Assembly (NCBI RefSeq): GCF_000765145.1
Contig: NZ_JMGA01000018.1
Span: forward strand, 242,171 to 306,170
Direction of reading: 5' to 3'
Length of the DNA stretch: 64,000 nucleotides
DNA from: Desulfosporosinus sp. HMP52
GTDB taxonomy: Bacteria > Bacillota > Desulfitobacteriia > Desulfitobacteriales > Desulfitobacteriaceae
Shown here: positions 26,573 through 36,721 of the stretch, one piece after another
How the letters are laid out: every line of letters starts with the position of its first letter
Position numbering within the stretch: the first letter of the stretch is position 1
Notes under the pieces: model-generated
Seen by the model: the letters and a program-made list of their open reading frames with translations, nothing else
The model's database searches: none
What the model was told of the DNA's origin: nothing
Position numbers and translations under genes: made by a program

Positions 26573-27679
26573 ATGAGTATTCAAAAACACCCTCTATGGG
26601 CAAATATCAATAGGCTGGCAATAGTAACAAGTCTGCTTATCCTCCTGAAACTTTTTACATATTTTTTCCATGATTTCTTGCCGATTTTCGTTGGAGTTGT
26701 CAGTGATTTGTTTAGTGCTTTTCTCCCCTTTATTATTGCTCTAATCATTGCTTTTTTACTTGAACCGCTTCTTGTCAGGTTAATGAGAGCAGCAAGGATT
26801 GGAAGGCCCTATGCAGCGGTGCTTTCGCTACTTATGGCAATCGCTGGCCTAAGCCTTTTTGTTTTTCTAATCGTTGCCCGCCTTTATACTGAGCTATCTG
26901 AGTTAGCCATTAGTTTACCTAATTATGGCTACCTGGTGGATTTGGTATCCAAGCAAGTGGAGACGGCAGAAAGGTTTGTTGAAGTAAATCCCCAGATACA
27001 AGATACTTTGTTTACCGCGACTCAATCACTGGCTTCAACCCTACAAGCTTGGGCAAAATCTGCCAGCACATTCTTATTGTCGTTTTTAACTGCTTTGCCT
27101 AGAGTATTTATAGTATTAGTGGTGTCAGTTGTTGCCACTTTACTGATAAGTTCAAGCTATCCTGATGTAAAGCGATTTATATCCAACTTGTTTCCACGAA
27201 GATGGCATGTAAGTGCCCAAGCAATCAGCTCAGATCTGGGAGCAGCTGTTGTGGGTTACTTAAGGTCTCAGGCAATTTTGGTATCGGTAACTTCACTGGC
27301 AACCATAGCTGGATTATTGCTTATGGGCAATCGTTATGCAGTCACCCTTGGCGTTATAGCTGGCCTTCTGGATATTGTGCCAATAGTTGGGACAGGAATG
27401 TTATTCGTGCCTTGGGCTGTAGGACTAATTATCATGGGTTCTTTTGGAGAGGGCCTAAAGCTTTTAGTTATGTGGATAGTTATAATGACAATACGACAGT
27501 TACTTGAGCCGAAAGTATTGTCTAAAGGAATTGGGATTCATCCACTGCCAACTCTTATTTCAATGTACGTAGGGCTTCAATTGATAGGGGGGTTTGGTCT
27601 GATTATTGGGCCGGCTCTGGTAATATGTTACGAAGCTGTGCGGAGAGTTGGTGTATTTGGACCTCCGAAAGATTATTAA
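26573..27679 (+). CDS. ytvI: YtvI-like AI-2E/PerM-family membrane protein
   Basis: About 368-residue multi-helix membrane protein of the AI-2E transporter superfamily. It is closest in pattern to the sporulation protein YtvI. Visible features are paired N-terminal helices, a soluble segment about 115-155, and the conserved GLLDIVPIVGTGMLFVPWAV plus LLEPKVLSKGIGIHPLPTLI. GTG 26564 would overlap the AGGTGA ribosome site, so ATG 26573 is chosen. Substrate and transport activity are unproven for this family; quorum-signal export should not be assumed. It sits in the lipid/isoprenoid operon. Confidence 0.85.
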   Translation: MSIQKHPLWANINRLAIVTSLLILLKLFTYFFHDFLPIFVGVVSDLFSAFLPFIIALIIAFLLEPLLVRLMRAARIGRPYAAVLSLLMAIAGLSLFVFLIVARLYTELSELAISLPNYGYLVDLVSKQVETAERFVEVNPQIQDTLFTATQSLASTLQAWAKSASTFLLSFLTALPRVFIVLVVSVVATLLISSSYPDVKRFISNLFPRRWHVSAQAISSDLGAAVVGYLRSQAILVSVTSLATIAGLLLMGNRYAVTLGVIAGLLDIVPIVGTGMLFVPWAVGLIIMGSFGEGLKLLVMWIVIMTIRQLLEPKVLSKGIGIHPLPTLISMYVGLQLIGGFGLIIGPALVICYEAVRRVGVFGPPKDY

Positions 27680-27737
27680 TTATCGTGATACCAGATATTA
27701 ATAGAATAAGCTTATGAGCAGGAAGAGATGATTCGTC

Positions 27738-28886
27738 TTGAAAACACTGACAATCCTGGGATCAACAGGGTCGATCGGGCGCCAAACATTAGATGTTGTC
27801 AATCATGCGGAAGGACGCCTTAAAATTTACGCCTTGGCAGCAGAGAAAAATGTACGGCTTATGGAAGAACAGGCTCGGTTGTTTCGACCTGAAGTTGTAA
27901 TAATGATGGATGAATCTGCTGCCAGTGATCTACGCAGTCGGTTGAGAGATTTACCGATCAAAGTGGCTCAAGGAATGGAAGGGATAATTAACTCTGTTGT
28001 TGCAGAGAAAGTCGATATAGTTGTTACTGCACTATCAGGCAGAGTAGGCCTGGAGCCTACGCTAGCTGCAATTGCTGCAAGGAAAACTATTGCACTTGCC
28101 AATAAAGAGACACTAGTGGCGGGCGGAGATTTGGTAATGTCAGCCGCTGAAAAAAATGGCTGCAAAATTCTACCGGTGGACAGTGAACATTCCGCAATAT
28201 TTCAGTGTTTAGAAGAAAGTACTGAAACTATTGAAAAGATTATTTTGACAGCTTCAGGGGGGCCTTTCTTTGGTTGGACAAGAGAAAGGCTAGAAACTGT
28301 CACTTTAGAGAAGGCTCTTTGCCATCCCAATTGGGAAATGGGTGCAAAAATCACCATAGATTCTTCAACAATGATGAATAAAGGATTGGAAGTTATTGAA
28401 GCCCATCATTTGTTCAATATGGAGTATGATGAAATCGAGGTGCTCATTCATCCCCAGAGTGTAATCCACTCTATGGTAGAATATCAGGATGGTTCCGTAT
28501 TGGCTCAGTTAGGGAGGCCGGATATGCGATTGCCAATACAATATGCTTTAAGTTACCCAACACGATGGAAGAATCCCTTTGAGCGACTCAATCTTCGGGG
28601 GAAAACCTTGACCTTCCATGAGCCGGATTTTGAAGCGTTTCCAGCTCTGGCTTTAGCCTATCAAGTCGGACGACGAGGGGGGACTCTCCCAGCTGTAATG
28701 AATGCGGCTAATGAGGTTGTAGTTTCAGCATTTCTCCAAAAGAAGGTTTCATATCCGGCAATTATCGAGATTGTTGAAAAAGTCTGCTCGGAACACTGTG
28801 TTTTAGATAATCTAGATTTGGGTAGGATACTCGATGCCGATAATTGGGCTCGTCAACGGGCCGAAGAATTAATTTCTAGATTCTAA
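27738..28886 (+). CDS. dxr: 1-deoxy-D-xylulose 5-phosphate reductoisomerase
   Basis: 382-residue NADPH-dependent enzyme of the MEP isoprenoid pathway. The nucleotide motif is LGSTGSIGRQTLDVV, with ALANKETLVAGGDLV, LPVDSEHSAIFQCLE, TASGGPFF, GAKITIDSSTMMNKGLEVIE and VIHPQSVIHSM-like (LIHPQSVIHSMVEYQDGS) active-site stretches. The start is TTG 27738; the ATG at 27728 is out of frame. It feeds IspG, encoded 1.3 kb downstream. Confidence 0.97.
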   Translation: MKTLTILGSTGSIGRQTLDVVNHAEGRLKIYALAAEKNVRLMEEQARLFRPEVVIMMDESAASDLRSRLRDLPIKVAQGMEGIINSVVAEKVDIVVTALSGRVGLEPTLAAIAARKTIALANKETLVAGGDLVMSAAEKNGCKILPVDSEHSAIFQCLEESTETIEKIILTASGGPFFGWTRERLETVTLEKALCHPNWEMGAKITIDSSTMMNKGLEVIEAHHLFNMEYDEIEVLIHPQSVIHSMVEYQDGSVLAQLGRPDMRLPIQYALSYPTRWKNPFERLNLRGKTLTFHEPDFEAFPALALAYQVGRRGGTLPAVMNAANEVVVSAFLQKKVSYPAIIEIVEKVCSEHCVLDNLDLGRILDADNWARQRAEELISRF

Positions 28887-29010
28887 GCTCAAGGGATAGG
28901 GGATAAGGATAAAAGGATTATTGTTTAAAAACTTTGTGAAGATTAACAAGATAATTTCTAAATTAAAGATTGGCACATAAATATCATTCAGTGGAATTAA
29001 GATCATAAAA

Positions 29011-29070
29011 CCTTTCGATCCATGAACTACGAACCAGGTTCCGATCTGGAGCCGCGAATATCGATAAAGG
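29011..29070. repeat. heptad repeat copy before rseP
   Basis: Contains GAACTAC and GAACCAG in phase, then a short CCAG/CTGG hairpin and the shared ending GCGAATATCGATAAAGG. It abuts the GGGGGG ribosome site of rseP. The stretch 29012-29035 is the inverted copy of 24853-24876 with one mismatch. The rest of the gap from 28887 is AT-rich with no gene. Confidence 0.75.
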
Positions 29071-29080
29071 GGGGGTTAAA

Positions 29081-30151
29081 GTGTTAACGACACTAGCCAT
29101 TGTTTTTGTCTTTGGAAGCATGGTCATGATTCACGAATTTGGACACTATATTGTCGCAAAGTGGATTGGAGTTAAGGTGATTGAGTTTAGCTTTGGTTTT
29201 GGTCCGAAAATCGTGGGTTATCAGGGGAAAGAAACACTTTATTCTCTACGGATTGTTCCTCTTGGGGGGTTTGTCAAACTTCATGGTATGGACCCGGAAA
29301 TCAATGATAATGGTCAAGCTGTAATTGCCTCAAACAAAGATGCCAGAAGTTTTATGAACAAGCCCATATGGCAACGTATGGCGGTAATAGCTGCCGGTCC
29401 TATTATGAATTTTGTATTGGCAATTATTATGTTTGTCAGTGTTTTTGCTTACATGGGGATTCCGGCTCAGAGCAATACTAACACGATTGGCTCATTACTA
29501 AAAGATAAGCCGGCTGCAGCATCTGGGCTCCTTGCCGGTGATAGAATTATTGCTGTCAATCAAGCCCCAACTCCAGACTGGACACGTTTAACTGAAGTAA
29601 TTCATTCTAAACCAGATCAAGTGATAAACCTGACTATCGAGAGAGGCACCGATCAACAACATCATACTGTTTCCGTAAAGACCGAAAAGGATGCTCAGAC
29701 AGGGTACGGAATGATAGGGATCGCACCTGAAGTTAGTTATGTTCACGCCTCTATTATGGAGGCAACAAGAGTCGGAATTCAACGATCTGTTGATTTCACT
29801 AAGCTGATCGTTGTAACCCTAGTACAAATGATCACTGGAAAAATTCCTGCAGACGTGGGTGGCCCGGTCATGATAGCCCAGGTTATTGGAGAAGGTGCTA
29901 AAGAAGGTTTCTCCAATCTATTAGGCTTAACAGGTGTTTTGAGTATTCAACTAGGTCTCATTAACCTTTTCCCAATTCCTGCACTTGATGGAAGCAGACT
30001 CGTTTTTCTATTAATTGAAGGTTTGAGAGGCAAACCCCTTAATCCTGAAAAGGAAAATATGATCCATTTGGTGGGCTTTGTCTTGCTTATGGGTTTAATG
30101 CTGGCTGTAACTTATAAAGATGTTCTGCGATTGTTTGTTAAAGCAGGTTAG
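29081..30151 (+). CDS. rseP: RseP/RasP-family site-2 membrane metalloprotease
   Basis: 356-residue intramembrane zinc protease that cuts transmembrane anti-sigma factors and signal peptides. The HEFGH motif is at residues 18-22 in the first helix. A central PDZ domain (about 125-200, GLLAGDRIIAVNQAP) and the second metal site GLINLFPIPALDGSRL are present. It starts at GTG 29081 after AAAGGGGGGG. The dxr-rseP-ispG-proS order is conserved in Firmicutes. Confidence 0.96.
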   Translation: MLTTLAIVFVFGSMVMIHEFGHYIVAKWIGVKVIEFSFGFGPKIVGYQGKETLYSLRIVPLGGFVKLHGMDPEINDNGQAVIASNKDARSFMNKPIWQRMAVIAAGPIMNFVLAIIMFVSVFAYMGIPAQSNTNTIGSLLKDKPAAASGLLAGDRIIAVNQAPTPDWTRLTEVIHSKPDQVINLTIERGTDQQHHTVSVKTEKDAQTGYGMIGIAPEVSYVHASIMEATRVGIQRSVDFTKLIVVTLVQMITGKIPADVGGPVMIAQVIGEGAKEGFSNLLGLTGVLSIQLGLINLFPIPALDGSRLVFLLIEGLRGKPLNPEKENMIHLVGFVLLMGLMLAVTYKDVLRLFVKAG

Positions 30152-30188
30152 ATCTTGCCTTGATTGATGTACAGGGGGAACGGAATTC

Positions 30189-31271
30189 ATGATTCACAGA
30201 AAAAACACCAAAGCTGTGCAGGTTGGATCTGTAAAAGTAGGCGGAGGGGCTCCGATCGTAATACAATCTATGACTAATACGGATACCAGAGACATTGTCA
30301 GCACACTAGCCCAGATTCATTCTTTAGCGAAAGCTGGGTGTGAAATTGTGCGACTGGCAGTTCTAGATCAGGATGCCGGCGAGGCCTTAAAGATAATTGC
30401 AGTTGATAGCCCACTTCCGGTAATTGCTGACATACATTTCGATTATCGTTTAGCTATTCAAGCAGTTGAGCAAGGGGTTCATGGTCTAAGGTTGAATCCG
30501 GGGAATATTGGAGCTCGCTGGAAGGTACAAGAGGTTGTAAAGGCAGTTAAGGAACGGCAAATCCCTATTCGGATCGGAGTTAACGCCGGCTCCTTAGAGA
30601 AGGAACTCCTGGAAAAGTACGGGGGGCCTACTGCCGAGGGAATGGTGGAAAGTGCCTTGGGACATATTCGACTTCTGGAAGAAGAGGGATATGATAAAAT
30701 TAAGGTCTCTCTAAAAGCATCCTCTGTTCCTTTGATGCTGGAAGCCTATCGAAAGATTCACGAAGTTACCGAGTATCCTTTACATTTAGGGGTCACAGAA
30801 GCCGGGACGGTGAGTTCCGGCGTAGTGAAATCGGCAATAGGAATCGGTACTCTTCTGGCCGAAGGCATAGGGGATACCATTCGGGTATCATTAACCGGTG
30901 ATCCAGTGCGCGAAATTCCGGTGGCTTTAGAAATTTTGCATGTCTTGGACTTACGGCAACGTAGTGTAGAGTTAATCAGTTGCCCTACCTGTGGTCGAAC
31001 TCAAGTTGATCTGGCCGGATTGGCAGAGCAAGTCGAGGAACGACTAGCTCAACTCCCCCCCTTGGACAAGCCGTTAAAGGTAGCAGTTATGGGGTGCGCA
31101 GTCAACGGGCCTGGCGAGGCTCGTGAAGCGGATTACGGGATTGCCGGCGGTAAAGGCATGGGGCTCTTATTTCGCAAGGGAGAGATAGTAGCTCGCCTTC
31201 CGGAACATGAGTTACTGGCAGCTTTGCTTCACGAAATTGAGGAGTATGTTAAGGAACACCAGAGAAAATAG
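30189..31271 (+). CDS. ispG: 4-hydroxy-3-methylbut-2-en-1-yl diphosphate synthase IspG
   Basis: 360-residue [4Fe-4S] enzyme of the MEP pathway that reduces MEcPP to HMBPP. It has a TIM barrel N-terminus (VKVGGGAPIVIQSMTNTDT, then ADIHFDYRLAIQA and LRLNPGNIG) and a C-terminal cluster domain. Cluster ligands are in ISCPTCGRTQ and AVMGCAVNGPGEA. Length is the usual short bacterial form. Confidence 0.97.
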   Translation: MIHRKNTKAVQVGSVKVGGGAPIVIQSMTNTDTRDIVSTLAQIHSLAKAGCEIVRLAVLDQDAGEALKIIAVDSPLPVIADIHFDYRLAIQAVEQGVHGLRLNPGNIGARWKVQEVVKAVKERQIPIRIGVNAGSLEKELLEKYGGPTAEGMVESALGHIRLLEEEGYDKIKVSLKASSVPLMLEAYRKIHEVTEYPLHLGVTEAGTVSSGVVKSAIGIGTLLAEGIGDTIRVSLTGDPVREIPVALEILHVLDLRQRSVELISCPTCGRTQVDLAGLAEQVEERLAQLPPLDKPLKVAVMGCAVNGPGEAREADYGIAGGKGMGLLFRKGEIVARLPEHELLAALLHEIEEYVKEHQRK

Positions 31272-31338
31272 ACATAGTGAATTAGCTATAATACTAACTT
31301 AAAAAATAAATTGATGATTATAGAAGGGAATGGACACA

Positions 31339-33066
31339 ATGCTAGTCAGCCAATTATTAAATCCTACACTTCGCGAAGTACCTGCTGAAGCAGAAGTTAT
31401 CAGCCATCAGTTAATGCTCCGGGCAGGCTTAATTCGCAAGTCGGCTTCCGGATTTTACACCTATTTGCCTTTGGGATTAAAAGTCTTAAAAAAGATCGAA
31501 GCTATTGTTCGAGAGGAAATGGATGCCAAAGGCGGACAGGAAGTTCTTATGCCAATTATGCAACCGGCTGAATTATGGAAAGAAAGTGGTCGCTGGGATG
31601 TATATGGTGCAGAGTTATTTCGGCTAAAAGATCGTCATAACCGTGAGTTCTGCCTAGGTCCGACTCACGAAGAAATTATCACAGACCTAGTTCGGGGTGA
31701 AATTCGGTCTTATAAACAGCTCCCGATGCTTCTTTATCAAATACAAAATAAATATCGGGACGAGCGGCGTCCTCGCTTCGGATTAATGCGTGGCCGTGAA
31801 TTTGTTATGAAAGACCTCTATTCCTTTGACCGTGATGAGGCTGGACTCCATGAAAGCTATCAAAAAATGTATGACGCTTATTGTAGAATTTTTTCCCGCT
31901 GTGGTTTAACTTTCCGTCCCGTTGAAGCAGATGCCGGCGCTATTGGAGGTACAGGGGGAACCCATGAATTTATGGTTCTAGCAGATTCCGGAGAGAATGC
32001 TGTCGTTCATTGTTCTGGGTGTGATTATGCAGCTAATATGGAAAAATCTGAGTGTCGCCCTCAGGTGATTGACGATGCAGCTCCGGAAGAGAAGAGTAAG
32101 TTAGTGTCTACGCCGGGAGTAAAGACCATTGAAGACCTCAGTGAGTTTTTGGCAGTACCGAAGAGCTCCACCATTAAGTCGTTGCTTTACCAAGGGGATG
32201 ATAAAATCTTTTTGGTGTTAATACGTGGGGATCGCACACTCAATGAAATAAAGCTGAATAACGCTTTAGGCGGATTTGTCTCCCTTCAGCTTGCCTCATC
32301 TGAGTTAGTTCTGCAGACTTTAGGGTGTGAACCTGGGTCTGTAGGTCCAGTCGGAGCACCGGATGGACTTTGGGTAGTAGCTGATCAAGAGGTTCCTTTG
32401 ATGAAGAGGGCTGTTTGTGGAGCTAATAAATCCGATCATCATTATGTAAATGTTGTTCCCGGTAAAGATATCCGTATAGACAAGGTTCTTGATTTAAGAA
32501 TGGTCGAACCGGGCGAAGCGTGTCTTAAATGTGGGGCTCCACTTAAAGAGGCCAGAGGAATTGAAGTCGGTCAAGTATTCAAACTTGGGACTAAATACAG
32601 CAAAGCACTTGGTGCGAACTTTTTAGATGAGAACGGAGTCGAAAAAAGCTGTGTGATGGGTTGTTACGGTGTTGGGGTAAGCAGAACAATTGCCGCTGCC
32701 ATTGAACAAAACCACGATGATAATGGGATTATTTGGCCAATGCCAATTGCTCCATACCATTGCATAATCGTACCGACTAGTAATAAAGATTCATTGGTTG
32801 TTGAAACTGCTGAGAAACTTTATCAAGAGTTAAAAGATTTGAGAGTCGAAGTCATTCTGGATGATCGAGATGAACGTGCTGGTGTGAAATTTAAGGATGC
32901 AGATTTAGTAGGTTATCCAATAAGGGTAACTTTGGGAAGTAAAACCTTGGCCAATGGTCAAGTTGAACTTAAAGAACGAAAATCCGGTGAAACCTACCTG
33001 GTACGGGTAGAGGATCTCTCGCAAGAGGTAAAGACAAGAATTGAAAAAGCTCTTAGTGCTAACTAA
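31339..33066 (+). CDS. proS: prolyl-tRNA synthetase, bacterial type
   Basis: About 575-residue class II synthetase. Motif 1 is in [21 protein letters not shown], followed by [16 protein letters not shown]. Motif 2 is in [20 protein letters not shown] and motif 3 in [20 protein letters not shown]. The YbaK-type editing insertion lies at about 235-385, and the C-terminal anticodon domain contains [20 protein letters not shown] start at ATG 31339 ([15 protein letters not shown]), because AGAAGGG is about 10 nt upstream of it and nearly touches the ATG at 31330. There is no T-box upstream. Confidence 0.96.
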   Translation: MLVSQLLNPTLREVPAEAEVISHQLMLRAGLIRKSASGFYTYLPLGLKVLKKIEAIVREEMDAKGGQEVLMPIMQPAELWKESGRWDVYGAELFRLKDRHNREFCLGPTHEEIITDLVRGEIRSYKQLPMLLYQIQNKYRDERRPRFGLMRGREFVMKDLYSFDRDEAGLHESYQKMYDAYCRIFSRCGLTFRPVEADAGAIGGTGGTHEFMVLADSGENAVVHCSGCDYAANMEKSECRPQVIDDAAPEEKSKLVSTPGVKTIEDLSEFLAVPKSSTIKSLLYQGDDKIFLVLIRGDRTLNEIKLNNALGGFVSLQLASSELVLQTLGCEPGSVGPVGAPDGLWVVADQEVPLMKRAVCGANKSDHHYVNVVPGKDIRIDKVLDLRMVEPGEACLKCGAPLKEARGIEVGQVFKLGTKYSKALGANFLDENGVEKSCVMGCYGVGVSRTIAAAIEQNHDDNGIIWPMPIAPYHCIIVPTSNKDSLVVETAEKLYQELKDLRVEVILDDRDERAGVKFKDADLVGYPIRVTLGSKTLANGQVELKERKSGETYLVRVEDLSQEVKTRIEKALSAN

Positions 33067-33081
33067 ATATTTCGGAACATA

Positions 33082-33186
33082 AAACTTGCGGGAGCATCAA
33101 TTCGTGGAAACATGCAAGTTTGGAGACTTTCAGAATCGAGTGAATCTGCCCTTTTTGAAATGCAATTTAATTAAGGCAGATTCACT
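33082..33186 (+). terminator. two hairpins after proS
   Basis: AAACTTGC (33082-33089) pairs with GCAAGTTT (33114-33121). A perfect 12-bp stem follows (33139-33150 with 33175-33186) with a 24-nt loop containing CTTTTTG. They probably end the uppS-proS operon. The next 115 bp are AT-rich and probably hold the promoter of the riboswitch transcript. Confidence 0.5.
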
Positions 33187-33305
33187 TGCTAAAAAATACA
33201 ATATTATTTGATGGTTATTTTGTTAAATCCTTGAATAATCTTTTAATTAAAATTATAATAGAGCCTAGCTCGCTAAAAACTTAACTAAATAATTACTGGA
33301 TGATA

Positions 33306-33467
33306 TTTACGGGAGATAGGCAAATTTGCCTGCCGAAGAGGTTGTACTTTCAGGAGCTTACATTTAAGCAGGACCGTAAATTGACAGGACTCTGGAGAGA
33401 TCCATTAATGGGCGCCGAAGGGGCAACGCAAAATGCTTTGCTAATCTCTCAGGCAAAAGGACAGAGT
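33306..33467 (+). ncRNA. tandem glycine riboswitch
   Basis: Two adjacent glycine aptamers. The first is closed by TTTACGG (33306-33312) with CCGTAAA (33374-33380) and contains GGGAGATAGG and TGCCGAAGAGG. The second is closed by ACTCTG (33389-33394) with CAGAGT (33462-33467). It has the textbook core GGAGAGATCC, GCGCCGAAGGGGCAA and CTCTCAGGCAAAAGGACAGA. The short linker (33381-33388) is typical of cooperative tandem glycine riboswitches. It precedes a terminator and the AGCS symporter gene. Confidence 0.92.
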
Positions 33468-33535
33468 ATTGAAGTTTAATGGTCAATCACATTTGTGATC
33501 TCACCATAAACTTGTACTGTTTACTATTTAAATCC

Positions 33536-33565
33536 AGAGTCAAATCGCAAGATTTGGCTCTTTTT
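33536..33565 (+). terminator. intrinsic terminator of the glycine riboswitch expression platform
   Basis: AGAGTCAAATC (33536-33546) pairs with GATTTGGCTCT (33551-33561) with one G-U pair and a GCAA loop, then TTTTT. It sits about 70 nt after the second aptamer and 70 nt before the symporter ATG. Transcription attenuation relieved or imposed by glycine is therefore likely. Confidence 0.85.
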
Positions 33566-33631
33566 ATATATAAGATGGAGCGCATAGCAGCAATCCACAA
33601 AGGTATTATATTTACGGAGGAGGAAAAGGAC

Positions 33632-35011
33632 ATGGAATCATTTCACAATACTATCATTTGGCTAAACGAATACCTCTGGGGTCCCCCAATGCTCATCTTA
33701 CTTTTCGGTACGCACTTATTTCTAACCTTTCGTACTCGCTTCATCCAAAAACACATTATTAAAGCCATTAAGCTTTCGCTAACGAAAGATACGTCTTCTG
33801 AGGGAGATGTAAGCCAGTTCGGGGCTCTCACCACAGCATTAGCGGCAACGATAGGAACCGGTAATATCGTAGGGGTTTCTACTGCCGTAGCTTTGGGAGG
33901 CCCTGGGGCTGTACTATGGTGCTGGTTAACGGGAGTCTTTGGTATTGCTACTAAGTACTCTGAGGCTCTGTTATCGGTAAAGTATAGAGTTAAGACCTCA
34001 GATGGGACAATGCTTGGTGGACCTATGTATGCTTTGGAAAATGGTTTGGGTCAAAAGTGGCTGGCGGTCTTATTTTGTATTTTTACAGCGATTGCGGCTT
34101 TTGGAATTGGCAACACAGTTCAAGCCAATTCCATTGCCACAATGGTCAATGAGACATTTAATATTTCGCCTTATATTACTGGCGGTGTAATGGCTGCTCT
34201 CACTGGCTTTGTTATTCTTGGGGGAGTTAAGTCCATTGCGCGAGTGTGTGAAAGGCTTGTGCCTTTTATGGCTATATTCTACGTGATTGGTTGTATTATT
34301 ATTTTAGTTCTGAATGCTTCATTTGTAGTACCTGCAATCAGCCTGATTTTTAAATCAGCCTTCACTCCTCAAGCAGCTGGGGGTGGATTTATCGGAGCTT
34401 CTATCATGATGGCAGCACGCTACGGTATTGCCCGAGGGCTGTTCTCCAATGAGTCAGGATTAGGATCGGCTCCAATTGTGGCAGCAGCGGCTCAAACAAG
34501 AAATCCAGTTCGCCAAGCTTTAGTCTCTGCAACCGGAACCTTCTGGGATACTGTTGTGGTCTGTGCAATGACTGGAATCGTTGTAGTTAGCAGCATTATG
34601 AGCAATCCTGCTGCTACTGAAGGATTAAAAGGTGCAGCGCTAACGAAAATCGCCTTTGCTCAAATACCCGTAGTTGGCCCCATTGTCTTAACAGTTGGGC
34701 TTTTAACTTTCGTGTTTTCAACGATCCTCGGGTGGTCCTATTATGGAGAAAGAGCCATTGAATACTTGTTTGGAAAGGCTGCGATTATGCCATACCGAGG
34801 GGTCTGGGTACTTGCTGTATTCCTAGGGTCCATAATGACTCTTCAACTGGTCTGGGATATGGCAGATGCTATGAACGCATTGATGGCTATACCAAACCTC
34901 GTTTCCCTGTTGCTGTTAAGTGGAGTTATCGTCTCAGAAACAAAAAAGTATCTGTGGGAGGATAATTTAGACGAGGTTTCCAAGGATCCCATTCCGGTTA
35001 TTAAAAATTAA
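33632..35011 (+). CDS. alanine/glycine:cation (Na+) symporter, AGCS family
   Basis: 459-residue membrane transporter. The AGCS signatures are FGALTTALAATIGTGNIVGV, TKYSEALLSVKYR, GGPMYALENGLGQKW and ARGLFSNESGLGSAPIVAAA. About ten hydrophobic helices are present. The true start is ATG 33632 after GGAGGAGG. An in-frame extension back to 33479 would run through the riboswitch terminator and is rejected. The glycine riboswitch upstream implies glycine as a substrate or regulator. Import would supply glycine for protein synthesis or osmotic use. Confidence 0.94.
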   Translation: MESFHNTIIWLNEYLWGPPMLILLFGTHLFLTFRTRFIQKHIIKAIKLSLTKDTSSEGDVSQFGALTTALAATIGTGNIVGVSTAVALGGPGAVLWCWLTGVFGIATKYSEALLSVKYRVKTSDGTMLGGPMYALENGLGQKWLAVLFCIFTAIAAFGIGNTVQANSIATMVNETFNISPYITGGVMAALTGFVILGGVKSIARVCERLVPFMAIFYVIGCIIILVLNASFVVPAISLIFKSAFTPQAAGGGFIGASIMMAARYGIARGLFSNESGLGSAPIVAAAAQTRNPVRQALVSATGTFWDTVVVCAMTGIVVVSSIMSNPAATEGLKGAALTKIAFAQIPVVGPIVLTVGLLTFVFSTILGWSYYGERAIEYLFGKAAIMPYRGVWVLAVFLGSIMTLQLVWDMADAMNALMAIPNLVSLLLLSGVIVSETKKYLWEDNLDEVSKDPIPVIKN

Positions 35012-35049
35012 CATTCTGTAACATTAATTCTATACTATATCTTACTCAA

Positions 35050-35076
35050 AAAAAACGACCTTAAAGGTCGTTTTTT
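35050..35076. terminator. bidirectional intrinsic terminator
   Basis: AAAAAACGACCT (35050-35061), loop TAA, then AGGTCGTTTTTT (35065-35076). Long A and T tracts on both sides serve the symporter gene on the plus strand and the convergent ABC operon on the minus strand. Confidence 0.9.
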
Positions 35077-35168
35077 GAATTGAGTGCACTTTTATCAATA
35101 TATATTCGTAAGAGCCCGTCATACCAGGGGAGTATCCACGGATCTTATTTGATGCAACGTTCAAGTAG

Positions 35169-35933
35169 TTAATGACTTAACCGGCCAAGGAAAGTTTGAG
35201 TGCGGGTTTCTTGAGGGTTTCCGAAAATCTGAGTAGGTGAGCCTTCCTCTATGATCCGGCCTTCGTCAATGAAAATTACCCTGTCCGCGACTTCCTTGGC
35301 AAACCCCATTTCGTGGGTTACGACAACCATAGTCATTCCGTCTTCGGCTAACTGCTTCATAACAGTAAGAACTTCCCCAACCAGCTCGGGGTCAAGGGCT
35401 GAGGTGGGCTCATCAAAAAGCATTATTTTCGGATGCATAGCTAGTGCTCGCGCAATGGCAACTCTTTGGCCCTGTCCACCAGACAATGTCCCAGGATAAC
35501 AGTTCTGTTTGTCCAAAAGTCCCACCTTAGATAGTAACTCCTGGGCATCTTTGATTGCTTGGCTCTTTGGTTGATTAAGAACATGAACAGGTGCTTCGAT
35601 GATATTTTCCAAGACTGTTAGGTGGGGAAACAGATTGAATTGCTGGAATACCATACCTACTTGACGACGAATCTGTTTCAGACTTTTTGAGTTCCTTTCC
35701 AACGGGACGCTATCAATCAATATTTCCCCCGAAGTTAAGGCCTCAAGCCCATTTAGACAGCGCAGAAAAGTGCTTTTTCCCGAACCACTTGCTCCGATCA
35801 GCACTACAACCTCACCGGGAGACACTGTAGCATCTATACCGTTTATAACCCTATGATAGCCAAAGTCTTTAACTAAACAGTTTACATTGATCATCGACTT
35901 TTCATGTATTTTAGTTAATTCCATTATCAACAC
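35169..35933 (-). CDS. polar amino-acid ABC transporter ATPase (GlnQ-like)
   Basis: ATP-binding subunit of an amino-acid importer. Walker A is [21 protein letters not shown], the Q-loop is in [20 protein letters not shown], the signature is [19 protein letters not shown] and Walker B is [20 protein letters not shown], with the H-loop in [17 protein letters not shown]. The frame opens at GTG 35933, overlapping the permease stop by 7 bp. ATG codons at 35924 and 35894 (read leftwards) are alternatives. It is the last gene of a binding protein-permease-ATPase operon. Confidence 0.95.
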   Translation of the reverse strand: MLIMELTKIHEKSMINVNCLVKDFGYHRVINGIDATVSPGEVVVLIGASGSGKSTFLRCLNGLEALTSGEILIDSVPLERNSKSLKQIRRQVGMVFQQFNLFPHLTVLENIIEAPVHVLNQPKSQAIKDAQELLSKVGLLDKQNCYPGTLSGGQGQRVAIARALAMHPKIMLFDEPTSALDPELVGEVLTVMKQLAEDGMTMVVVTHEMGFAKEVADRVIFIDEGRIIEEGSPTQIFGNPQETRTQTFLGRLSH

Positions 35934-36595
35934 GCCCTTGTCCTATTTTCTTTAGATAATCTCCATTCTAGGCTGCGTAATACTGCTGATATTACAGTTG
36001 TCATCAGCAAATAGAGGAGAGCAGCGGTAGTATAGAACTCCAAAGAACCAAATGTAACACTGGCAAAACGTTGCGAAGTTTGAAGGAGTTCCGACATAGT
36101 GATTACTGAACATAGTGATGAATCTTTCAGAGAGATGATAAACTGATTGCCTAATGAGGGAATTGAAATTCGTAAGGCTTGTGGAAAGATAATTCTGCGC
36201 AGGGTTAAGATTTTTCCCATTCCAAGTGATAAAGAAGCTTCAGTTTGTCCTTTAGGAATTGCTTCTATTCCACCCCGAAAGACCTCTGCCAGATAAGCTC
36301 CACTGTTAATTCCCAGTCCTAATACCGAAGAAGTAAAAGCACTTAAGGTAATTCCAAGTTGTGGTAACCCGAAATAAATGAGAAATAGCTGAACAAGCAA
36401 AGGGGTTCCTCGAACCAGCCAAATGTAAAAGTGAGCAACATATCGCAGAGGGGTATGAGATATCTTTAAAAGTGCGGCAATTAGGCCAATAAAGATACCA
36501 AAAGCAATTCCCAGTACAGCAAGTTCTATAGTCAGACCTGCTCCCTGCAATAAGAAAGGAAGATATTTAATGATGATACTAAAATCGAGATTCAT
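35927..36595 (-). CDS. polar amino-acid ABC transporter permease
   Basis: 222-residue inner-membrane permease of the HisM/GlnP type. The N-terminal [20 protein letters not shown] is followed by [20 protein letters not shown] and the ATPase-contact loop [20 protein letters not shown]. Several further hydrophobic helices are present. The start is set at ATG 36595 ([16 protein letters not shown]), because CTGGAGG lies 8 nt upstream; the ORF extends 8 codons further without a ribosome site. Confidence 0.93.
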   Translation of the reverse strand: MNLDFSIIIKYLPFLLQGAGLTIELAVLGIAFGIFIGLIAALLKISHTPLRYVAHFYIWLVRGTPLLVQLFLIYFGLPQLGITLSAFTSSVLGLGINSGAYLAEVFRGGIEAIPKGQTEASLSLGMGKILTLRRIIFPQALRISIPSLGNQFIISLKDSSLCSVITMSELLQTSQRFASVTFGSLEFYTTAALLYLLMTTVISAVLRSLEWRLSKENRTRAC

Positions 36596-36721
36596 AACCA
36601 ATGCCTCCAGTCTGATCAATAAACACCCCTTTGCCGAATATGTCTAATCTTAAGCTCCTAACTATATGTGGTAAATAAGTTGAAATATCTGCTGTGAGCC
36701 GCTATTTAGATCTAATTGGGT

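Noticed and set aside
33479..33631. Upstream in-frame extension of the AGCS symporter
   Set aside because: It crosses the riboswitch terminator, and the GGAGGAGG site fits ATG 33632, whose product matches the usual family start.
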